Of a DNA stretch of 45,513 nt, positions 1-8,862 are shown one piece after another. Every line of letters starts with the position of its first letter. Position 1 is the first letter of the stretch. The translations under genes and the position numbers were made by a program. Origin of the DNA: Flavobacteriaceae bacterium (GTDB lineage Bacteria > Bacteroidota > Bacteroidia > Flavobacteriales > Flavobacteriaceae). The stretch is from assembly GCA_023257625.1 (NCBI GenBank), contig JALRBW010000037.1:1-45513 (forward strand), in the 5' to 3' direction. The notes under the pieces are model-generated. The model did not search any database. It was not told where the DNA came from and saw nothing but the letters and a program-made list of their open reading frames with translations.

Positions 1-2
1 AC

Positions 3-65
3 TTGCAATCCTGCAGAATTTATCGTAACTTTAAAGAAGAACTTAGATATACTGATAGACAATGA
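3..65 (+). CDS. Possible 3' end of an upstream gene (partial)
   Basis: One frame is open from the window edge and stops at the TGA at 63-65, which overlaps the ATG of the next gene as ATGA. The same ATGA coupling joins the next two genes and also uvrA to its follower, so an upstream operon member is plausible. Only about 20 residues are visible, another frame is also open here, and no family can be assigned. Confidence 0.3.
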   Translation: MQSCRIYRNFKEELRYTDRQ

Positions 66-667
66 GCTATATGAACTTTTTGGCCCATGTATATTTATCA
101 GGAGAAGATATGGATTTGGCCATTGGAAATCTTATTGCCGATCGCGTAAAAGGAAAAGAAATTCAAGTGTATCCAAAGCCAATTCAAAGAGGAATAATTC
201 TTCACCGAAGTATCGATAAATATACAGATACACATCCTATTGTTCGTGAGTGCAGAAAGGTACTTTTTTCCGAATACAGGCATTATAGTGGGGTGATTGT
301 TGATATGTATTTTGATCATTTTTTAGCCCTTCACTGGAAACGTTTTCACCCAGTTCCACTTTTTGATTTTTCTTCAACTTTTTATTCAAAAGTAAAGGAG
401 AGGTCAGTTGATTTTCCTTACCGTACACAACAATTTGTTTCTTCTTTAATTCGGTATGACTGGTTTTCATACTATGAATCTTTACAGGGTTTGAGGAAAA
501 TTTTAACCCAAATGGAACAAAGAATTAAAAACCCCTCAAAATTGTCTTCTTCTGTAGACTTTTTAGAAGAAAATTATAATTATTTTGGTTATCATTTTTT
601 TCCCTTCATGGAAGATGTTATTTCCTTTTCAAAAAATCAATTTTTAATCATAAAGTCGCAAGTATGA
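62..667 (+). CDS. acpH: ACP phosphodiesterase (AcpH/DUF479 family)
   Basis: Acyl-carrier-protein phosphodiesterase family: removes the 4'-phosphopantetheine group from holo-ACP in the cytoplasm. The 201-residue length fits the family. The N-terminus carries the typical MNFLAHVYLSG block, then GNLIADRVKG, a HRSID segment and a VDMYFDHFLA segment, which contain the conserved His and Asp positions. Homologues usually begin at the second methionine (codon at 71), so the true start may be 71; the ATG at 62 overlaps a possible upstream stop. The stop overlaps the next gene's ATG by four bases, so the two are probably translationally coupled. Family assignment is firm; activity is inferred. Confidence 0.85.
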   Translation: MSYMNFLAHVYLSGEDMDLAIGNLIADRVKGKEIQVYPKPIQRGIILHRSIDKYTDTHPIVRECRKVLFSEYRHYSGVIVDMYFDHFLALHWKRFHPVPLFDFSSTFYSKVKERSVDFPYRTQQFVSSLIRYDWFSYYESLQGLRKILTQMEQRIKNPSKLSSSVDFLEENYNYFGYHFFPFMEDVISFSKNQFLIIKSQV

Positions 668-2364
668 ATTCTTTTTTTTCTTTTAATAAATTTAGATTTC
701 TCACACTTAATGTAATCTTAATCCTATTTTTATTTTTACAGTCTTGTTATACTCCAAAATCAATAAAAGCAACTGTTGTGAGCGCAAGACAAGAGGCTTC
801 AGCTATAGGGGCTTCCGTTTTAGCTAAAGGAGGAACAGCATTTGATGCTATGATTGCTACTGATTTAGCCCTTACCGTTTGTTATCCAAATGCTGGTAAT
901 ATTTCAGGCGGTGGTTTTTTTGTTTATCGCACCTCACAAGGTGAAGTAGGAAGTTTGGATTATCGTGAAAAAGCACCTTTAGGAGCCTCAGCAAAAATGT
1001 ATCTTGATGAAGAAGGAAATGTATTACCCGACAAAAGCACTTTAGGAGGACTTGCTGTTGGGGTACCTGGGACGGTGGCAGGACTAGTTGCTATTCATCA
1101 AAAATTTGGAACCCTTCCTTGGAAAGAATTAGTTCAACCTGCAATAGACCTAGCTCGCGATGGTTATATTGTTACTGAAATGCAAGCTCAAAGCTTTGAG
1201 AGTGCTATTGAACAATTTTCTTCTATTAACGGATCAGAAACATTTTATGCTCAAGGTTTTAAAAAGGGAGACCGAGTTAAAAATATTGCCCTTGCTGAAA
1301 CATTAGAACGTATTGCCAATTTGGGTAAAGCAGGGTTTTATGAAGGTGAAAATGCTGATGCTCTCGTTGAGCGAGTAAAAGAAACTGGAGGAATTATTAC
1401 TCATGATGACCTAATTCAATATGAACCTGTATGGCGAGAGCCCATTCATTTTAAATATAAAGACTTAGATATCTATACCATGGCACCCCCCTCAAGCGGA
1501 GGGATTTGCTTAGGTCAAATTATGAAAATGATAGAGCCCTTTAATATAGGTCAGTACAATCAAAACGCCCAAGAAGCAGTTCAGATTATAGTAGAAGCAG
1601 AACGTCGATCTTATGCAGATAGAAGTCTTTATCTTGGTGATCCTGATTTTGTTTCCATACCCACTAAAGAATTGCTTGATATTTCCTATTTAAATGAAAG
1701 AATGGCGAGTTTTAACTTTGAACAGGCAACTAACTCTTCGGCTATAGCACCAGGAACTGTTGTCTGGGAAGAAAGCGAAGAAACCACTCATTATTCTATT
1801 CTAGATACCTTTGGAAATGCCGTTGCAGTTACAACTACATTAAATGGAAGTTATGGCTCTAAAGTTTATGTAGAGTCAGGAGGTTACTTCCTTAACAATG
1901 AAATGGATGATTTTAGTAGTAAACCTGGTGTTCCAAATATGTTTGGACTTATTGGAGGAGAAGCAAACGCTATAGCTCCACAAAAGCGAATGCTTAGTGC
2001 GATGACTCCTACTATTGTAGAAAAAAATGGAGCATTATCAATGATTGTAGGTACCCCAGGAGGGTCAACTATAATTACTTCAGTTTTACAAACTTTACTT
2101 AATGTTTATGAATTTGAAATGGATATTCAGACTGCCGTATCTGCCCCTAGATTTCATCATCAATGGCTGCCTGATGTAGTTGTTTTTGAACCTAACAGAT
2201 TTGAAAATGACTTTATTTTGAAATTACAAGAAAAAGGCTACAACATAAAAGAAGAATATACCCGCATCATTGGTCGAGTTGATGCTATCCATATTGCAGA
2301 GGATGGCACGATTCAAACTGGTGCTGACCCAAGAGGTGACGATACAGCTGTTTCATTGTATTAA
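664..2364 (+). CDS. ggt: Gamma-glutamyltransferase, lipoprotein
   Basis: Gamma-glutamyltranspeptidase, an Ntn-hydrolase that cleaves glutathione and other gamma-glutamyl compounds. The precursor self-cleaves before a threonine to give large and small subunits. Here the TTHYS motif places the nucleophile at Thr374, followed by the usual NAVAVTTTLN stretch; GTPGGS near residue 463 matches the substrate-binding loop. The first 28 residues form a lipoprotein signal peptide ending in LQSC, so the mature protein is predicted to be lipid-anchored in the envelope rather than free in the periplasm. At 566 residues it is normal length. It overlaps acpH by four bases (ATGA) and is followed by a gap of about 55 bp holding the uvrA promoter. 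Confidence 0.95.
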   Translation: MNSFFSFNKFRFLTLNVILILFLFLQSCYTPKSIKATVVSARQEASAIGASVLAKGGTAFDAMIATDLALTVCYPNAGNISGGGFFVYRTSQGEVGSLDYREKAPLGASAKMYLDEEGNVLPDKSTLGGLAVGVPGTVAGLVAIHQKFGTLPWKELVQPAIDLARDGYIVTEMQAQSFESAIEQFSSINGSETFYAQGFKKGDRVKNIALAETLERIANLGKAGFYEGENADALVERVKETGGIITHDDLIQYEPVWREPIHFKYKDLDIYTMAPPSSGGICLGQIMKMIEPFNIGQYNQNAQEAVQIIVEAERRSYADRSLYLGDPDFVSIPTKELLDISYLNERMASFNFEQATNSSAIAPGTVVWEESEETTHYSILDTFGNAVAVTTTLNGSYGSKVYVESGGYFLNNEMDDFSSKPGVPNMFGLIGGEANAIAPQKRMLSAMTPTIVEKNGALSMIVGTPGGSTIITSVLQTLLNVYEFEMDIQTAVSAPRFHHQWLPDVVVFEPNRFENDFILKLQEKGYNIKEEYTRIIGRVDAIHIAEDGTIQTGADPRGDDTAVSLY

Positions 2365-2399
2365 ACTTCAATTTAGATAAAACTCTTCGTTAGAAATTA

Positions 2400-2407
2400 T
2401 ACTTTTG
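2400..2407 (+). promoter_or_regulatory. Bacteroidetes -7 promoter box for uvrA
   Basis: TACTTTTG is an exact match to TAnnTTTG. Twelve bases separate it from the ATG at 2420, so the 5' leader would be very short. A TTG at 2405 that would extend the uvrA frame lies inside this box, which argues against it as the start. No convincing -33 TTG element is seen. Confidence 0.5.
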
Positions 2408-2419
2408 TTGGCTATAGCT

Positions 2420-5275
2420 ATGCATAAAGGAGAAAATTATATTGTTGTTGAAGGTGCGAGGGAACATAATTTAAAAAACATTAATGTTTCTATTCCCAGA
2501 GAAAAATTAGTTGTAATTACAGGTCTGTCTGGAAGTGGAAAATCTTCTTTAGCATTTGATACGTTATATGCCGAGGGTCAACGTCGGTATATGGAAACTT
2601 TTTCAGCATATATTCGCCAGTTTCTAGGCAACCTTGAACGCCCAGATGTAGATAAAATTGACGGTTTATCTCCAGTAATTGCTATTGAACAAAAGACAAC
2701 CTCTAAAAGCCCTCGTTCTACCGTTGGAACAATTACAGAACTTTATGATTTTTTCCGATTGCTCTTTGCTAGAGTGGGTTCTGCATACAGTTATATTACT
2801 CATGAAAAAATGGTAAGCTATACCGATGATCAAATTTTAGAATTGGTACAACATCATTTTAGTGAAAAAAAAATTGGCCTATTATCTCCTTTGGTACAAG
2901 CAAGAAAAGGGCATTATCGAGAACTTTTTGAATCGCTTTCTAGGCAAGGGTTTACAAAAGTTAGAGTCGATACTCAAATTTTAGATATTACTCCAGGGAT
3001 GAAATTAGATCGGTATAAAACTCATGATATTGAATTGGTGATTGATCGTTTTACTGTAAAAAATGAGCCTCAAACTATCAAAAGATTAACAGAATCAGTT
3101 TCTACGGCAATGCATTATGGTCAAGGCGTTTTACTTATCATTGATTTAGAAAGTGAAGATACCCGATATTTTAGTAGAAATTTAATGTGTCCTAGTTCAG
3201 GAATTTCCTATCCCCTTCCGGAGCCAAATACATTTTCATTTAATTCTCCTAAGGGCATGTGTCCTGATTGTAAGGGATTAGGAATCCAGCATAAAGTAAA
3301 TATTGCAAAAGTCATTCCTGATCGGAGTTTATCAATTTCGCAAGGAGGGTTAGCCCCTTTAGGTGCAAATAAAAAAAGCTGGACCTATAAACAAATTGAA
3401 ACTATAGCTAAATGTTATTCTTTTTCGTTACAAGATCCTATTGAGAAAATTCCTGAAAATGGTTTAGAAGTAATATTAAAAGGCAGTAATGAAAAGTTTC
3501 AAATTAAGTCAACTACACTTGGGATTACGCGAACTTATCAGATAGATTTTGAAGGACTTGAAAATTATATTACCACAAGTTATGAAGAGGCTGGTACTAG
3601 TGGTATTCGAAGGTGGGCTTCCTCTTTTATGGATAGCACTCCATGTAACACTTGTTTAGGTACACGTTTAAAAAGAGAGGCCTTACATTTTAAAATATTA
3701 AACTCAACTATTGCCGATCTCGTGTCTATGGATCTAAAAGACTTGCACGAATGGATAATTCAATTGCCTAAACAACTAACAGATAATGAAAACAAAATTG
3801 CATTTGAAATCATTAAAGAAATTGCAACACGATTACAGTTTTTACTTGATGTAGGTTTGGATTATTTGCAATTAAATCGATCCTCAAAATCCTTATCTGG
3901 TGGCGAAGCACAGCGTATTCGATTAGCTACACAAATTGGCTCTCAACTGGTAGGTGTTCTATATATTTTAGATGAACCCAGTATTGGGTTACATCAACGC
4001 GATAACAAACGTTTAATTCAATCCCTTTTAACATTAAGAGACATTGGAAATTCTGTAATTGTAGTTGAGCATGATAAGGACATGATGCTCCATGCAGATC
4101 ATTTAATTGATATGGGGCCTAAAGCGGGAAAAAATGGCGGGCAAATTATTTCAGAAGGAACTCCTGCTGAAATTCTTAGTGACGGATTAACAATAACATC
4201 AAAATACCTTTCAGGAGAATTAGAAATTGAAGTCCCCTCAACACGTCGAAAAGGAAATGGAAATATTTTACAGCTAATAGGATGCACAGGAAATAATTTG
4301 AAAAATATTACAGTTGATTTCCCTTTAGGCATGATGGTTGGAATAACCGGTGTTTCGGGAAGTGGAAAATCTACCTTAATCAATGAAACTTTATACCCTA
4401 TCTTAAACCATCATATTTTCAATGGAGTACAAGAACCACTTCCATTTAAATCCATAAAAGGGTTAAAACATATCGATAAGGTAATTGATATAAATCAAAG
4501 TCCAATTGGGCGTACCCCTCGAAGTAATCCGGCCACTTATTGTGGAGTTTTTAGTGAAATTAGAACACTTTTTACTCGAACCCCTGAAGCTCAAATCCGT
4601 GGATATAAACCTGGTCGATTTAGTTTTAATGTTGTTGGCGGGCGCTGTGAAACATGTCAAGGCGGGGGCATGAAAGTAATAGAAATGAATTTTTTACCTG
4701 ATGTATATGTAGAATGCGAGAGGTGTAATGGAAAACGTTTTAACAGAGAAACACTGGAAATTAGATATAAAGGAAAATCTATTTCAGATGTACTTGAAAT
4801 GTCTATAAATGATGCGTGCTCCTTTTTTGAAGCTGTACCAAAAATTTATCGTAAACTGAAAATGATTCAAGAAGTAGGTTTAGGCTATATAACCCTTGGT
4901 CAATCTTCAACTACTCTTTCTGGCGGTGAAGCCCAAAGAATTAAATTGGCAAGTGAATTGTCTAAAATAGATACAGGGAAAACATTGTATATATTAGATG
5001 AACCTACTACAGGTCTTCATTTTGAAGATATTCGTGTACTATTAGATGTTTTAAATCGTTTGGTTGACAAGGGAAATACGGTTGTAATTATTGAACATAA
5101 CATGGATGTAATTAAACAAGTTGACTATATAATCGATATCGGACCTGATGGAGGTCGATATGGAGGTGAATTAGTTTGTAAAGGCACTCCAGAAGATATC
5201 ATAGCCAAAGGAAAAGGCTACACCGCAGAATTTTTAAAATTTGAATTTGAATCTTTTAATAAAACATTACTATGA
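2420..5275 (+). CDS. uvrA: Excinuclease ABC subunit UvrA
   Basis: DNA damage-recognition ATPase of nucleotide excision repair; a dimer that loads UvrB at lesions. Both ABC modules are present. The first Walker A (GLSGSGKSS) lies about 40 residues in and the second (GVSGSGKST) near residue 645, and each half has an LSGGEAQRI signature followed by YILDEP. Zinc-binding cysteine pairs occur at CPDCKG, at CNTCLG and at CETCQGGG with CERCNGK. From the ATG at 2420 the protein is 951 residues, full length. That start matches homologues and avoids the TTG at 2405 inside the promoter box. The stop overlaps the next ATG (ATGA), so the LOG-family gene is coupled to it. Confidence 0.97.
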   Translation: MHKGENYIVVEGAREHNLKNINVSIPREKLVVITGLSGSGKSSLAFDTLYAEGQRRYMETFSAYIRQFLGNLERPDVDKIDGLSPVIAIEQKTTSKSPRSTVGTITELYDFFRLLFARVGSAYSYITHEKMVSYTDDQILELVQHHFSEKKIGLLSPLVQARKGHYRELFESLSRQGFTKVRVDTQILDITPGMKLDRYKTHDIELVIDRFTVKNEPQTIKRLTESVSTAMHYGQGVLLIIDLESEDTRYFSRNLMCPSSGISYPLPEPNTFSFNSPKGMCPDCKGLGIQHKVNIAKVIPDRSLSISQGGLAPLGANKKSWTYKQIETIAKCYSFSLQDPIEKIPENGLEVILKGSNEKFQIKSTTLGITRTYQIDFEGLENYITTSYEEAGTSGIRRWASSFMDSTPCNTCLGTRLKREALHFKILNSTIADLVSMDLKDLHEWIIQLPKQLTDNENKIAFEIIKEIATRLQFLLDVGLDYLQLNRSSKSLSGGEAQRIRLATQIGSQLVGVLYILDEPSIGLHQRDNKRLIQSLLTLRDIGNSVIVVEHDKDMMLHADHLIDMGPKAGKNGGQIISEGTPAEILSDGLTITSKYLSGELEIEVPSTRRKGNGNILQLIGCTGNNLKNITVDFPLGMMVGITGVSGSGKSTLINETLYPILNHHIFNGVQEPLPFKSIKGLKHIDKVIDINQSPIGRTPRSNPATYCGVFSEIRTLFTRTPEAQIRGYKPGRFSFNVVGGRCETCQGGGMKVIEMNFLPDVYVECERCNGKRFNRETLEIRYKGKSISDVLEMSINDACSFFEAVPKIYRKLKMIQEVGLGYITLGQSSTTLSGGEAQRIKLASELSKIDTGKTLYILDEPTTGLHFEDIRVLLDVLNRLVDKGNTVVIIEHNMDVIKQVDYIIDIGPDGGRYGGELVCKGTPEDIIAKGKGYTAEFLKFEFESFNKTLL

Positions 5276-5958
5276 TGAAAGAAGTTGAAATGAAAAACTG
5301 GAACGAAATTAAAACGAATGACTCGTGGGCTTTATTTAAAATAATGAGTGAATTTGTAGAAGGGTATGAACGCATGAGTGCTTTTGGTCCGTGTATTTCA
5401 ATCTTTGGTTCTGCTAGAACTCCAGAAGATCATCCCGTTTATAAACAAACTGTTGATATTGCAGAGGCTGTTGCTAAATCTGGATACGGTGTTATTAGCG
5501 GAGGAGGACCAGGTATTATGGAAGCGGCTAACCGAGGAGCTCAAAAAGCAGGTGGAGTTTCTGTAGGTTTAAACATTAAACTCCCTTATGAACAGAGAAG
5601 TAACCCATACATAGATCAAGATAAGTTAATTGACTTTAAGTATTTTTTTGTTCGTAAGGTAATGTTTGTAAAATACGCTCAAGGCTTTGTAGTAATGCCA
5701 GGAGGGGTAGGCACATTAGATGAATTATTTGAAGCCTATACACTCATTCAAACTGAAAAAACAATAAAATTCCCAATTATTTTAGTAGGACGTTCTTATT
5801 GGAGTGGCCTAACAGATTGGATTAAAAATACTGTTCTTGTAGAAAAAAATATTAGTCCCGAAGATCTTGATTTATTTACTTTAGTAGATACAACCGAAGA
5901 AGTAATGGAATGTCTTAACCGTTTTTATGAAAAGGATAACTTTGTACCTAATTTCTAA
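5272..5958 (+). CDS. LOG family protein (TIGR00730, nucleotide 5'-monophosphate phosphoribohydrolase-like)
   Basis: Member of the LOG (Lonely Guy) Rossmann-fold family. Characterised members hydrolyse nucleotide 5'-monophosphates, including cytokinin riboside monophosphates, to base plus ribose 5-phosphate; older annotation calls them lysine decarboxylases. The signature PGGVGTLDE is at residues 143-151, preceded by GGGPGIMEAANRGA at 77-90 and an Arg-Lys pair near 128. Length (228) is normal for the long bacterial subgroup. It overlaps uvrA by four bases. Two ATG codons sit in tandem at the start. Substrate in this organism is unknown. Confidence 0.88.
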   Translation: MMKEVEMKNWNEIKTNDSWALFKIMSEFVEGYERMSAFGPCISIFGSARTPEDHPVYKQTVDIAEAVAKSGYGVISGGGPGIMEAANRGAQKAGGVSVGLNIKLPYEQRSNPYIDQDKLIDFKYFFVRKVMFVKYAQGFVVMPGGVGTLDELFEAYTLIQTEKTIKFPIILVGRSYWSGLTDWIKNTVLVEKNISPEDLDLFTLVDTTEEVMECLNRFYEKDNFVPNF

Positions 5959-5963
5959 CCCTA

Positions 5964-8789
5964 ATGGTTAAACGGTTTTTTTGCACTTTTTTAATATTGG
6001 GCCTCAATATGAACCTGCCCTTATGGAGCCAGACACAATATTCAATTGATGCTTTATTAGAACCAAACTCAGCGAGTTTAACTGTTTCTCAAACCATTTA
6101 TTTCAAAAACACATCTAAAGCTCCGTTATCTTATTTATATCTCTATGATTGGTCTAATTCATATAAAGGTGCCCCCTCTCCCCTAGCCGATCATTTAGCA
6201 AATCAATTTAATCGAAGTTTTTATTTGCGTTCAAAAAGTAAACTAGGCTATACACAAATCCAATCTATAAGTACTAATTCAAATGAATTATTATATAATC
6301 GTCTTGATTATCAAATCGATGTGCTTAAAGTGATTTTAGAAAAACCTTTAGCGCCAGATGCATCAATAGAAATTAAAGTAGCGTATGAAATTAAAATTCC
6401 AGATGATACTTTCACTGGTGTAGGGATTCAATCTGATAAAAGTTTTTTATTGAGAGATACATTTATTACTGTTGCACCTCTTTTTGAAGATGATTGGCTC
6501 TTAAACAGTAATCTAGGTTTTCGTGATAACAGTATTTTACCTAGTCAATTCTCTATTAAATTTACATTCCCAAATAGTTATGTGCTTCATACTAACTTAC
6601 AATTACTTTCTAGTGAAAAAAATATTTCTAATTTAATTAAAACAGAAACCTTTAGCTCTAATGAATTGAGCTGTCCTGAGTTCGTTTTCCAATTGGAAAA
6701 CACTTTTCAAGAAATAAAAACAACTGATTCTTTTTACATTCTTACCGATATTCTACCAAGTAAAAATTCTTCAATTGATCTAGTCTCATCTGTGAATCGG
6801 ATTGATACTTTCATAAAAAAATATTTGAGTCCTATTCCAAATAATAAAATTATGGTATTAAAAAAGGATTATAATCGTAATCCTATAGTAGGTATAAGTG
6901 AAGCGCTTTCTTTTTTAGAACCTTTCCCTGAAGAATTTATCTATGAAACTAAATTTTTAAAAGCTTATCTAGCTTCATATTTAAATGAACTTTTGGTGAT
7001 TGACAAACGAAAAAATCATTGGATTCCTGGTGGAATTCAAACCTATATCCTTATGAAATATGTAGATACATATTATCCTAATTCTAAATTTTTAGGGGAA
7101 TTGCAATCCTTTTCAGTATTGGGAATAAGACCATTTAAAAATTATAGTGCTGCAAATATAGGATATAACGAAAGTTTTTCATTTATATATGAATTTAGTG
7201 AACATGCAAACCGACAACAATCGGATACATTAGGAAAAGAAAAACTTACCAAATCAAATGAACTTTACGCATCCCCTTATCATGTGGGAAGTGGACTTCA
7301 CTATTTAGATGCTTTTTTGGATGAAGATGTCATTAAAAAAGGCCTATTAGATTTTTCCAAACAACGGGGTAAAAAAGAACTTCAAAAATCATTATCATAT
7401 TATACAGAAAAAAATCTTGATTGGTTTTTTAAAACATACCTTTCTGACAGAGAAGCCCATGATTTTTTCATAAAAAAGGTAACCAAAAAACCAACTGAAA
7501 TCGAAATTACATTAAGTGAAAAAAACGATAAGTCAGCTCCTGTAAAACTAGATTTAATTCAAAAAGATAAACTCATTTATGAACAATGGATTGAATTAAC
7601 TGGAAAAGACACAATAATTACCTTTCCTGGCGACAAAGAAATTGATTTTGTGGCCATCAATTCAAATCAATTTTTGCCAGATAAAAACCATTTGAATAAT
7701 TGGAAATTTTTACAATCTTCAACCGGACTAAAGCCTTTACAATTTACATTTTACGGCGATAGCGAAAACTTAAAAAGAAATCAAATCTTTTATCATCCAA
7801 TATCTGATTTTAATATTTATGATGGCTTTACTGCAGGTATGAGAATTTATAATACACGAGTAAAAAATCAACCCTTTGAATTGGATTTACATCCTCAATA
7901 CTCAATTAAAGAGAGTGAATGGGTCGGTTTTTTTCGAACACGATATCGATTTATAAACCATAAAAGTAAAAATTACCTCAATCAAGTTTTTTTAACAGGA
8001 AAAAGCTATCATTATAATACTAACCTAAGGTACACTTCAATTCAACCCTCATTTTCAATGTATTTTAGACCTTATGATCTGCAGTCGAACAAAAGGCAAC
8101 TATTGAATGTATCATGGTATAATGTTTTTCGTGATCGAAATCCGGAGATTGAAGTAAGTCCAGATTATAGTATTATAAGCTTATTACACAGGTATGAAAA
8201 TAGTAATGCAGTAAATACCTTTTCAACTAATTCTAACACAGAAATCGCTAATAATTTTGCTAAAATCTATTTTAGTAGTGAGTATAGAAAACTCTTTCGA
8301 AGTGGACGACAACTTTCTTTGCGTTTTTTTGCAGGTAAGTTTTTATGGCATAATACAACTCAATTTTTTGATTTTAATCTAAACCGTTCACCAGACTATT
8401 TGTTTCGTTATGATTATTTAGGGAGATCTGAAGATTCAGGCATTTATAGTCAACAATTTATCCCTGTAGAGGGCGGTTTTAAAGCATTTTTTGAAGAATC
8501 TTCTGCAAATGATTATATGGTCTCTTTGAATGGTTCAATTGGACTATGGAAATGGATTGAATTTTATGGAGATTTAGGGGTGTTGAAAAACCAAAACCGC
8601 AACGCTGTTGGATATTTTGATTCTGGAGTAAAATTTAATCTTGTGCCTGATTATTTTGAAATTTTTTTCCCATTGTATTCTTCAAACGGATTTGAACCCA
8701 CACAATCTCGTTATGCCACTAAAATTAGATTTATTTTAACTCCACGTTTAAATACTGTTAGCAGTTTATTTACGCGTAAATGGTTTTAA
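5964..8789 (+). CDS. Exported M1 peptidase-like protein lacking the zinc site, with a probable C-terminal outer-membrane region
   Basis: A 941-residue exported protein with a signal peptide ending near WSQTQ (about residue 24). Residues 25-250 resemble the beta-rich N-terminal domain of M1 (gluzincin) aminopeptidases, and 310-500 resemble the helical catalytic domain. No HEXXH motif occurs anywhere. The helix expected to carry it (about 331-344) has no such pair, and the segment matching the usual WLNEG block reads WIPGGIQTY at 353-361, so the third zinc ligand is also missing. From about 590 onward the protein is rich in alternating aromatic/polar strands and ends in Phe, as outer-membrane barrels do. 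It starts five bases after the LOG gene and is probably co-transcribed. The fold is inferred from pattern, so a non-peptidase role is a hypothesis. Confidence 0.65.
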   Translation: MVKRFFCTFLILGLNMNLPLWSQTQYSIDALLEPNSASLTVSQTIYFKNTSKAPLSYLYLYDWSNSYKGAPSPLADHLANQFNRSFYLRSKSKLGYTQIQSISTNSNELLYNRLDYQIDVLKVILEKPLAPDASIEIKVAYEIKIPDDTFTGVGIQSDKSFLLRDTFITVAPLFEDDWLLNSNLGFRDNSILPSQFSIKFTFPNSYVLHTNLQLLSSEKNISNLIKTETFSSNELSCPEFVFQLENTFQEIKTTDSFYILTDILPSKNSSIDLVSSVNRIDTFIKKYLSPIPNNKIMVLKKDYNRNPIVGISEALSFLEPFPEEFIYETKFLKAYLASYLNELLVIDKRKNHWIPGGIQTYILMKYVDTYYPNSKFLGELQSFSVLGIRPFKNYSAANIGYNESFSFIYEFSEHANRQQSDTLGKEKLTKSNELYASPYHVGSGLHYLDAFLDEDVIKKGLLDFSKQRGKKELQKSLSYYTEKNLDWFFKTYLSDREAHDFFIKKVTKKPTEIEITLSEKNDKSAPVKLDLIQKDKLIYEQWIELTGKDTIITFPGDKEIDFVAINSNQFLPDKNHLNNWKFLQSSTGLKPLQFTFYGDSENLKRNQIFYHPISDFNIYDGFTAGMRIYNTRVKNQPFELDLHPQYSIKESEWVGFFRTRYRFINHKSKNYLNQVFLTGKSYHYNTNLRYTSIQPSFSMYFRPYDLQSNKRQLLNVSWYNVFRDRNPEIEVSPDYSIISLLHRYENSNAVNTFSTNSNTEIANNFAKIYFSSEYRKLFRSGRQLSLRFFAGKFLWHNTTQFFDFNLNRSPDYLFRYDYLGRSEDSGIYSQQFIPVEGGFKAFFEESSANDYMVSLNGSIGLWKWIEFYGDLGVLKNQNRNAVGYFDSGVKFNLVPDYFEIFFPLYSSNGFEPTQSRYATKIRFILTPRLNTVSSLFTRKWF

Positions 8790-8862
8790 ATTAATAGGTT
8801 ATAAATTCACTTAAAACCCTATTTAAGCTACCGTAATTTTTTTTGTATTTTCGTCGAACCAT

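Noticed and set aside
8795-8829. Terminator after the M1-like gene (AATAGG...CCTATT)
   Set aside because: The arms pair only with a bulge, the stem is A/T-rich, and no T run follows, so it is too weak to call.
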